Positions 55,721-64,000 of a DNA stretch of 64,000 bases are shown piece after piece. Source of the DNA: Peromyscus leucopus (Eukaryota > Chordata > Mammalia > Rodentia > Cricetidae); NCBI RefSeq assembly GCF_004664715.2, contig NC_051070.1:42000456-42064455 (forward strand), in the 5' to 3' direction. Position 1 is the stretch's first letter. Every line of letters begins with the position of its first letter. The notes beneath the pieces were generated by a model. That model was given only the letters and a program-made list of their open reading frames with translations. It was not told where the DNA came from and ran no database searches. The position numbers and the translations under genes are program-made.

Positions 55721-57940
55721 AACGCGTGTGTAAATAATACATAAATTCTGTACACTAAGGTGACTTGGCATGGATGATGGTGAATACATTTATTTGGAAG
55801 AAAATACATCTCTACAATACTAAATAATATTATGTTAAACCATACTCATTTCAACATTTACTTTCCACTGGAAATTATAAGTATTGGTGCTTCACCACAG
55901 CTAGTAGAACCTGTGTCCTAATTGCTTAGTTTAGCAGTCAAGAATCTTACATTTTAGTAGAACTGTGCCTTTTTGTGTGATAATGGCTCACATTTGCCAT
56001 CCAATTTAGGACAAAGTCAGGCAAAATACAAAGTTAAATATACATAAGAAAAAAGAAATTGTTATCCAAACTCATGATTCTGAGAGAGTTAGGAGTAAGA
56101 TTAATAGGGTGTGAAGTATGTAAGAAAGTATGGGTGTAAGTGGGGGGTCATACTGTATTATGTACATGCATAAAATTATAGAAAAAATAAGATGAGCTAT
56201 GAAACCAAAACAGAAGTTTGGATCATTTTCTTTCTCTAAGTTTTTGTTCTATAAGGAATAATGATTCGTACGTAGATAGTCTAATCTCTCATAATTCAAT
56301 TGACCCTACAAGTCACCCTGGTGACATTATTTGAATAATGTTCAACTTGATAAATACTTTGGTAATAACTGTTCTAACTTTTTTATACTTCAAATGAGGA
56401 AAAAGTTGAGCAATGTATTGTCTCCTAAAGAAGCAACCCTGATTCACTAACTCTGTTCATTCTGTCCCACTGGAGGAACGGACCCTTTTGCTTCAGAGAG
56501 AAAAGTCCTGATTTATCTCTTTATTATCCATGTTTATTATCCATACACAGTTATTTCTATTTCCTCCCCAATTACCACAAGCTCTCTTTAGTGAAAAGCC
56601 TTATTGAGAACCTAGAAAGGTGAACCAAGGAACCATGTGTTTCCATTGTATTTGGTTAGATTACACCAGCACTAAATGAGACTGGTTGGTTGAGTTTCAG
56701 AAAACTCAGCTACCTCCTCTCTCTCATCCCAGAACAAGTCAACTGTAGAAAGAACATGACATAAGAATAAGATCACAGGACACATGATCCAGAAACCCAG
56801 GTCTTAGTGTCCCATTATTTTATTCACCATATGGCTATACATACCAGGCCTTCCTTTGTGTCACATATAAAATATGTGAAACCACATAGTTTTTAAATGC
56901 ATTGCTTACAGAATTGGTTCATTTGCTCAGAAAAATTCATATTACTTGGGAAACTATTGTACATGGGTTGTTATTGCTGTAAGCAGTATTATAATGAAAA
57001 TAAAAAAAAATAGGTACAAAATCCTATCCTTACAGCATTTAATTCTGGTGGATAAATCAGAACACAGTCACAATAAACATGTTAGGCTTATAGTATGTTT
57101 GGCTTACAACAAATGTTATGGGCAAAATCAAAGCCAACATAGGAGAGTACAGTGTGCAGGGTAGCTTGTGGTCTAGGTATGCTTTAATGAGAAGATGACA
57201 ATAGCAAGGAATGAGAGCCACTCACATGGATAGCAGGAACCTGACAAGTGCAACCAAACAGAATATTTGATGTGAAGATCTTAAGCTAGAAGGAGGCTTC
57301 ATCCTCTGGGAAGACTGAGGAAGGTATGAAGAATGGTGGAAACAGGTAAGTAAATGAAGATTCTGTGGGATCCAGAGCATATAGGCCCTTTAGGGAATTG
57401 TAAGCAATTATTTTATAACTGAATTAATAAAAGAGCTTATTGGTCCGTGAAAAGGTCTTACAAGGTTTGTTGTGGGTAGTTATGACTTCTGTACAGAAAA
57501 TAGACCAAGCCAGAGGTAGTTTGACACTGTTAAATGTCCAATTAACAGATAAATGAAATCATTCAAAGAGATATTCCCTATCAAAATATGATGAAAACCT
57601 TGCCATTGATTAGGAGTTCTTCCATTGGTGTATTTTTGAAGTAAATCGGGAGGATTTCCTAGCAGCTTGCATGTGAATATGAAAGATATAATGAGTTGTG
57701 ATGTCAAGCATTTTGGCAAGGAAACCCAGTAAAGCCCACCAGTAATGGAGATCAGCCACTGATGTCACAGTTACTGGAATGTCCTAGGCTTGGTAAGAAC
57801 TTGGGACTCTCAGCTGCCCAGAGAAGACCAAACAATTTTGAGCAGATGCTGAAAAGGGAGTCCTAGTTTCAGAACAGAGTGTAAGGAGATATAATTTGAG
57901 AGACATTCCTTTGCAGATTGTATTTTAGGGCATCTGATAT
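55721..57940. other. Unique AT-rich DNA
   Basis: 56085-56190 ('gtatgtaagaaagtatgggt', 'catactgtattatgtacatg') may be an L1 tail in sense. 57220-57440 loosely resembles an ancient mammalian repeat. No gene recognised. Confidence 0.35.
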
Positions 57941-57944
57941 GTTG

Positions 57945-57992
57945 GTTTTTGGTTTTTGTTTTTTGTTTTTTTGGTTTTTTTTTTTTTTTGGA
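57945..57992. repeat. T-rich low-complexity tract
   Basis: GGTTTTTGTTTTTTG units ending in a T15 run. Confidence 0.9.
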
Positions 57993-58156
57993 TTAATTCT
58001 CTATATTCTTCTGCCAGATTTCAAGGATATACTGTAGAGTATATATGTTCTGCTCATATAGAAATATGGTGTGTTTTATAACTTTGACTGTAAATTTATT
58101 TTAAATAGATTTAAGTCTGTAGAACTATTTTAAACTATTTTAAAGACACTGAGCCC

Positions 58157-58297
58157 CCCTCCCCCAGTGGCACACGCCTTTAATCCCAGCTCTTGGGAAA
58201 CAGAGCCAGGCAGATCTCTGTAAGTTCGAGGCCAGCCTGGGCTACAGAGTGAGTTCCAGGACAGGCTCCAAAGCTACACAGAGAAGCCCTGTCTCAA

Positions 58298-58332
<35 letters not shown>

Positions 58333-58345
58333 AATAAAATAAAAA
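58157..58345 (+). repeat. B1 SINE, sense, with (AAAT)n tail
   Basis: 'agtggcacacgcctttaatc', 'caggcagatctctgtaagtt', 'cgaggccagcctgggctaca' and 'gctacacagagaagccctgt' are a well-preserved B1 with the A and B box regions of a 7SL-derived SINE. The tail is a long AAAT microsatellite (58296-58345). This is the best-preserved B1 in the window. Confidence 0.95.
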
Positions 58346-59340
58346 GACAACAAGGTATAAAACATTTGGTTGAACTATGATATGCTTTTGAAGTGATATG
58401 GGTTAAAAATAAATTGAAGATCTGTTTTAGATGTTTTCTGTTTTTATTTTTGAAAGGTACCTATGTATGTGCAACATTGATATAAAAATTTTCCAATTTT
58501 TAATAAGCAAAATAATTAATAAAATACTGATAATGAATTGCATGAACTTCTGTGCTCTGACAATAATGATAATGATACATTATGCAGTAGCCATCATTAT
58601 ACCAGACATGTTAACAATCTATAACATTCTACAGATGGAAATGCAAATAATGTAATCTGGTGGCAATAAAATGTAAATAAAAAGCATTAGCACAGATAAA
58701 ATTAACTTTTAAAGCATGCTATCTATACCTTAAACTACATATTTATAAATATAAACTATGAATACATATGTAAATATAAGATATACCAAGAATTAAAAAT
58801 AATGTAATATATGAAGATAAAAGATAGCAATTGTAAAACTTAAATATATAAATAACAACTTGCAACCAACAAAAGTTGGAGAAATTATTTCTTTAAAAAT
58901 ATTTACTTTAAAGAAGGTTATGTACTAGTTTCAAAGAGTTATAGAAGTATATTATTTGGCTCCCCCAAATACTCTTGTAAATTTCATCCACGAATCTCAG
59001 TACAAAAATCCAAACTTCTCACTAATAGGCTTATGCTATTAAGTTTCTCATTTTGTGAGAAAAAAATATAAAGAAAATAGGTAAAAAATGAATCATATTT
59101 ATATAAATAACATTTTATGAAAATGGAATATTATGGCCTATTTGAATTTGCACATGCATGTGTGTATATATTAAGATACATACAAAGCACACATACATGC
59201 AAATGCTGCTATGAGTTTGGACAGATGTAGATGATATACTTACAAAGGAGAATACAACTGAGGGAAAGCTAATATTACAAATATGAATATTTTGTCAGGA
59301 ATTATTTATTATATTTAGACTGAAGAAAATGTCAGATATA
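58346..59340. other. Very AT-rich unique DNA
   Basis: 58640-58860 is almost all A/T. No gene recognised. Confidence 0.4.
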
Positions 59341-59344
59341 AATA

Positions 59345-59578
59345 TGTATATTAAAAGATTTGTTCTTATTTTTATTTGTTTGGATGTGTGTGTCTAGGTG
59401 TGTTCCTGTCATGTGAGTGTGGGTGCCTAGAGAGATAAAAAGAGGGTCATCAGATCCCCTAGAGTTACAAGTACAAATTGTAGTGAGACACTTTGCAAGG
59501 CTCCAGGGAACAAAATTCTTTGGAAAAACACTAATTATTCTTAACTTCTGAGTCATCTCTTCAGCACCCAAATAAATG
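59345..59578 (-). repeat. B3-type SINE, antisense
   Basis: 'tgtcatgtgagtgtgggtgc', 'agagggtcatcagatcccct', 'agagttacaagtacaaattg' and 'cttctgagtcatctcttcag' follow the complement of B3 (ending in the tRNA-like 'gagccatctctccagc'). Confidence 0.7.
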
Positions 59579-59644
59579 GATTTTTGAAATGATAAAATAA
59601 TGTGCCATAGACACATAGATCAGTGTGTCTTTCACCCATCAACA

Positions 59645-59980
59645 AAGAATCTTCTTTTGGAAGTAGATGGGGACCATTACAGAAAGCCAAATTACTCAAA
59701 CTGCAGAGGGCAGTTAACACCAATTAATAAATTCATAACACAATGCATACACATAAGTCTCAGGGAACATCCAAAATGGGGCACAGAAAGATGGTAGATC
59801 CAGAGAGCAAGGACATATGCTGTGGAATAGTGTCTTCTAAAAACAAATAAAATACAAATAGAGAATATAAAGTTGGTGAGAGAATCGGGAAGAAAGGTTG
59901 GCTATGGGAGAATAGGGGAGTAGGTCTATGCAATTGTCAAAGAATTAGTAAAAATATTATATTATTTAAAAATGTATTGA
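59645..59980 (+). repeat. L1 3' UTR (Lx type), sense, diverged
   Basis: 'gtagatggggaccattacag', 'aagtctcagggaacatccaa', 'gcacagaaagatggtagatc' and 'gtggaatagtgtcttctaaa' follow the sense order of an Lx 3' UTR. Confidence 0.5.
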
Positions 59981-60066
59981 AATTAGAAAATAGAATATAA
60001 AAAATAATATTCTACCAAGTAAATAAGAGATTTTGGCATGTAATATTAGAAAGTTTTGCTAATTTC

Positions 60067-60544
60067 TGTAGCACGCTTAAAAGTTCTTATTAATTAAGAA
60101 CAAACCTGGAGCCAAGTACTAGGGTCAATGCTGGAAGATCAGAGAAGCAGAACAAGCCACAGCCACCTCACAGAACAAACCTTGCCAGTTCCTCAGCTGA
60201 TTCTGTTTCTTCAGACTGGAAGCTTCTGAGTCCTCATCTGAATGGATCTCAGCTGACTATTGCTAAAAGCCTAAAAGCTTAAGCAGCCTAGTTCCTGGTT
60301 TTCACGCCTTACATACCTTTCTGCTTTCTGCCATTACTTCCTGGGATTAAAGGCATGAGTCACCATGCCTGGCAATTTTCGGTAAGTCCTTGAACTCACA
60401 GAGATCCATGCCTCCAGAAGGCTAGGATTAAAGGTGTGAGTGCCACCATTTTCTTGCCTCTATATCTAGTGGCTGTTCTATCCTTCTGACCCCAGATAAG
60501 TTTATTAGGGTGCATCATATTTTGGGGGACACAGTATCACCACA
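60067..60544 (-). mobile_element. LTR-like element with embedded SINE segment, near-perfect 6-bp duplication (minus strand)
   Basis: On the minus strand it begins TGTGGTGATACTGTGTCCCC and ends AAGCGTGCTACA (TG...CA). It carries AATAAACTTATCTGGGGTCAG near the start and a B1-like 'cctttaatcc' segment. It also shares 'gaagcttccagtctga' with the copy at 26840-27364. Flanks are AATTTC (60061-60066) and AATTCC (60545-60550), matching at five of six positions. No coding capacity. Confidence 0.8.
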
Positions 60545-60559
60545 AATTCCTTTTTTCTT

Positions 60560-60960
60560 TATAGCTAAATAGTATTCCATATTTGCCATATTATCATTTT
60601 CCACTCATCAGTTAAATGACATTTAAGTTTCCATTTCTTAACTATTGTGAGTATAATATAGGAAACATGACTGATCAAGTTTCTGTATCATAGAGTGTTG
60701 AATCCTTTGGGCCAGTACCAAGATGTAGTATTGATGGGTCATATAGTATTGTATTTTAGCTTTTTTGAGGACTCTCCACATTGATTGACAGACCAGTTTG
60801 CAATACCAAGAGTGAACTGAATGAGGGTTCCCTTTTTCCCCATATCAGCACCAATATTTGGTGTCAATTGTTCTCTTAATCTCAGCCATTGGGAAAATAT
60901 ACAATCTTAAAGTTGATATTATTTGTGTTTTCATAATTGCTAAAAATGGTTGGAATTCAT
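60560..60960 (-). repeat. L1 3' region, antisense
   Basis: 'agctaaatagtattccatat', 'taagtttccatttcttaact', 'gatgggtcatatagtattgt', 'gaggactctccacattgatt', 'gaccagtttgcaataccaag' are the complement of the L1 ORF2 end and 3' region. Confidence 0.72.
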
Positions 60961-61292
60961 TGGATTATTACTTGCTAATTAAAGCAGGTTTTATGTGGAG
61001 TCTGAAACCTAGGCCCAGTACTGGGGAAGTGCTAACAGATTTGTTGTAACCACTGTCTCCAAACAAAAGAGATGAAACTAATAGTGAAAGGTCAAGGAAG
61101 GATTTGGGGGGATGACAGTGATCAAGCATGTGAGCAGGGGCCTTGGGTACTGAGGTGACCTTTAGGTTTAAATAGAAGAAACACTGGAGCAGGTGGTGAG
61201 AGGAATGTATAATTGAGCAGTTGGTGTCAAACTGATACAAACCGGTGACTATTTTCCTGTGAGATCCTTCTTTCTGCAGCACTGGGACCATG

Positions 61293-61298
<6 letters not shown>
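60961..61298. other. Unique DNA
   Basis: Possible diverged retroviral or LTR text near 60985-61100, not assigned. A 107-codon minus frame at 60968-61291 has no domain. Confidence 0.35.

Positions 61299-61346
<48 letters not shown>
61299..61346. repeat. (TG)n microsatellite
   Basis: About 23 TG units after a single CGTG. Confidence 0.97.
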
Positions 61347-61350
<4 letters not shown>

Positions 61351-62113
61351 CTCATTTTCTGTTGTGCTCCCATGGTAGGTGACTTATCAAATCTGCTAGG
61401 TGCCACTGTTTGTAGAATGTAAAGTGGCTTCAAACTGAGGCTATTGACTGAAGAATTCTGGATGCCATTTCACAATTAGGATCTTACAAAAAGCTGACAG
61501 GAGACACTCCCAGTTATCCTTATCTTTGTGCCTTTAGCCCTGATGGGGGTGACACAGGTTAAGTGTTACCAGCTTTTAGACAGACACTCCTTGAGCAATT
61601 AGCATGCATATTTGCATAGTTGAGTAGTAATCCAATCCAAAGTTTTTGGTTCTTTTTTTAAGCATTGGGGAAAAAAAAAGAAAAAGAAAAAGGCAGAGAT
61701 ATCAAGTTCAGCCTACTTTTAGTTACCTATCAGGCATTTGTGGATCCAAGTGAGGATCCAGTGCTTTTTAGTAAAAGTATTAACTAATTATAGATTAATT
61801 TAATGACAATAGTCAGACTTATATCTTGGCTGAATATGCTTGATTTTTTTTTTGATACAGTATGTCAAGTGAAAGTAATAATTTTTTTTTCAAAAATGTA
61901 AGATAATAATCTCCCAAGAACTATATTTTATTTGGGAGCAGAGCTTTAGAAGCTTAAAATGGCTACATATATTACCAGTATTTGATTCTCATGTTTCAAT
62001 CAAAGGAAGAAAACCAGAGTAAAAATGTCTTTTCCAATTTTATAGATAAATATGAATTTTCAAAGTTTAATTGACTAACACGTGGCATATCTTAAAGTGG
62101 TTCCAACATTTTT
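61347..62113. other. Unique DNA with an octamer-type site
   Basis: Repeat-free by eye. 61600-61617 holds GCATGC and ATTTGCAT (61610-61617). An A-run (61672-61692) and T-runs at about 61846 and 61883 are present. No gene. Confidence 0.35.
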
Positions 62114-63045
62114 AAATTTTTACTTCACTTCTTTTTTTTTTTCTTTTTTAAAAATTTATTCTTCTCTTATACAATACATTCCGACTGCAGTTTCTGCTCT
62201 CTCCACTCCTCCCAATACTCCCTCTCCCCTAGATCCACTCCTCCTCTTTTCCCTTCATAAAAGAGCAGGCCTCCCAGGGAAATCAACCAAACAGGCCATA
62301 ACAAGTTACAGTAAGACTAGCCACAAACTCTCACATCAGGACTGGTGAGGCAAACCCAGTAGGAGGAAGAGGGTCCCAAGGGCAGGTGAAAAAGTCAAGA
62401 GATATACTCCCCACTTACTCCCACTGTTAGGAGTCTCACAAAAACCCCAAGCTAACAACCGTAACATATATACAGAAGACCTGGTGCAAACCCATGCAGG
62501 CTCCGTGATTGCTGCTTCAGTTTCTGTGAGCCCATGTGAGCCCTGCTTAGATGATTCTGTGGGCTACATTCTCCTGGTGTCCTCGACTCCAGATCCCAGC
62601 TGGATCAAGAACAGAGAGGGAGAACAAGGAATAGGAGAAAATGGTAAATGAAGACCACACGAGAAAAGGAAGAAACAAAGTGCTAAAGAGGCCCACAGAA
62701 ATCCACAAAGATACCTCCACAAAAGACTGCTGGCAATGGTTGAGAGACAGCCTGGACTGACCTACTCTGGTGATGGGATGGCCAAACACCCTAATAGTTG
62801 TGCCAGAAACCCATCCAAGGACTGAGGAATCTGGATGCAGAGATCCACGGCTAGGCCCAGGATGGAGCGCTGGGAGTCTAATTAGCGAGAAAGAGGAGGG
62901 TTTATATGAGTGAGAATTGATGAAACAAAGGTTGGCTAAAGCACAGGGACAAATAGCCAAACGAATGGAAACACATGAACTATGAACAAAAGGCTGAGGG
63001 GCCCCCAACTGAATCAGGCCCTCTGAAATTTTTACTTCACTTCTT
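62114..63045. mobile_element. L1 insertion made of two opposed halves, exact 20-bp target duplications
   Basis: AAATTTTTACTTCACTTCTT stands at 62114-62133 and again at 63026-63045. Between them, 62134 to about 62590 is antisense L1 3' UTR starting with poly-T ('gagcaggcctcccagggaaa', 'ggtgaggcaaacccagtagg'). From about 62590 to 63025 the sequence is L1 3' UTR in plus sense ('ccagctggatcaagaacaga', 'ggaatctggatgcagagatc', 'aggggcccccaactgaatca'). This is the layout expected of L1 insertion with 5' inversion. The longest open frame in the window (172 codons, minus, 62547-63065) spans the plus-sense half and is not a gene. Confidence 0.9.
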
Positions 63046-63704
63046 GACAGCACATTGTTTCTCACAAAATGCAGAGAAATCCTAGATTGGCCTAAGACAG
63101 GGACAATTCACAGGGCACAGTGCTTCATTGACAAAACAAAGGTAATAGATGCCACCAGTGCATGCTAACACACCGAAGGGCAGTGTTTAAACTCTAAATA
63201 TGTAATGCTGTTAAGTATACAGAAGATGCAAGTGTTTTACATAAAAAAGATTAGTCTTTTACATTTTCATATGTTCAGTTTCTGGGAAGGGGAAATCTAC
63301 AATGGTAGCTTCCATCTTTTTTAATGTTGCTGTGTTTTCAGATGAAAGATAATTCCAGGAATCTTAATAAATAATGTAGTCTTATGTAAAGGGTACCAAA
63401 TTACTTATGCACTTTAGTAGAGTACCATAATTGATAAATACAACCTCAATTCCTTTTGACATATTTAGAGATACTTGATGAGCCATTCCACCTAGTCTTC
63501 TGAAGGTACACTGCAACAGCCAACACAGTTATGGCTATGCTTTACCTTCTGTATGACTACTTTCATAAACCTATCTCAGAGCCACACACAGTGTTTCCAA
63601 ATACTCTGCGCAAACTGTGATGAAGACAGCATGATCTGCAAATAATGGTGTGTTTGATGTGACATCAGAGGGAGTCAGTTCCTAACATATCAAGAAAATG
63701 AACT
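63046..63704. other. Unique DNA
   Basis: No repeat or gene recognised. Confidence 0.4.
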
Positions 63705-64000
63705 GTCCAATTCATAAACACCCCTAATGATAGATAAGAAAGGAAAACATGAGGGGGAAACCTGAAGACATGACCAGACCAAACTAGTGGGAACTCGTGA
63801 AAATTGAATCAATGGCTGTGGAGCCTGCATGGGACTGGACTAGGCCCTCTGCATGGCAAGACAATTGTGTACCTTGATTTGCTTGGGAAGCCCCCTGGCG
63901 GTAGAATCAGAATCCATCCCTGGTGCATGAGGGGGCTTTTTGGAGCCCACTACCTATGATGGAACATCTTGTGCAGCCTTGAGGCAGGGGGCAGGGCTTG
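63705..64000 (+). repeat. L1 3' UTR, sense, runs off the right edge
   Basis: 'gactggactaggccctctgc', 'ttgatttgcttgggaagccc', 'ggtgcatgagggggcttttt', 'ttgtgcagccttgaggcagg' follow an Lx-type 3' UTR in sense. The A-rich end lies outside the window. Confidence 0.8.

Noticed and set aside
62547..63065. 172-codon open frame, minus strand, as a gene
   Set aside because: It lies across the plus-sense half of an L1 insertion and its target duplication, with no protein-family features. A related frame in another L1 3' UTR copy shows it comes from the repeat.

Overview
The window reads as non-coding mammalian chromosomal DNA from a muroid rodent. The evidence is B1 and B3 SINEs, rodent Lx-type L1 3' UTRs, MaLR-like LTRs and long (TG)n, (CT)n and (GATA)n tracts in AT-rich DNA. 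Several short TG...CA LTR-like repeats resemble ones I associate with cricetids (voles, hamsters, deer mice), so a cricetid is my best guess; that is inference. I find no host protein-coding exon, no tRNA, rRNA or small-RNA gene, and nothing bacterial. The translatable open frames are short and are explained by repeats or chance. Repeat family names come from memory of consensus sequences, and L1, SINE and MaLR boundaries are accurate to a few tens of bases.

Layout. 1-8.7 kb: two opposed L1 3' UTR pieces, a MIR, a B1, an LTR-like repeat inserted in a TA/TG microsatellite, a (GATA)n tract, a long antisense L1 3' UTR and another LTR-like repeat. 8.7-16.2 kb: mostly unique DNA with one sense L1 3' UTR. 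16.2-29 kb: antisense L1s, a 6-bp-TSD LTR at 17.6 kb, a B1, an L1 ORF1 fragment, a MaLR-like LTR, a CpG-bearing candidate regulatory block (22.6-22.9 kb), an L1 reverse-transcriptase fragment, a second 6-bp-TSD LTR (26.8 kb), an ancient L1M and a B3. 29-39.5 kb: mainly unique DNA with L2, SINE and LTR copies and one L1 3' UTR.

39.5-46.2 kb holds the most structured locus: an L1 3' UTR split by a rearranged class I (gammaretrovirus-like) endogenous retrovirus. The provirus lies on the minus strand. It keeps a tRNA-His-like primer site, gag matrix and capsid remnants, a polymerase connection/RNase H remnant, env remnants and a polypurine tract. Most of the reverse transcriptase and all recognisable integrase are missing. 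Its two LTRs are of different types, and a further LTR of the 5' type lies inverted beyond the 3' LTR, joined U5-to-U5 through a near-perfect palindrome. The transmembrane part of env is the only long uninterrupted frame. 46.2-64 kb returns to unique DNA with MaLR, MLT1, MIR, L1, B1 and B3 copies, an LTR with a near-perfect TSD (60.1 kb) and an L1 insertion made of two opposed halves between exact 20-bp duplications (62.1-63.0 kb).

No set of genes works together here. The window records successive retroelement insertions into what looks like a gene desert or a long intron. I did not find a convincing new biological system. The most unusual items are the inverted, mixed-LTR provirus with its U5-U5 joint, the LTR family carrying a SINE segment, the opposed-half L1 insertion and a small CpG/homeodomain-site cluster.
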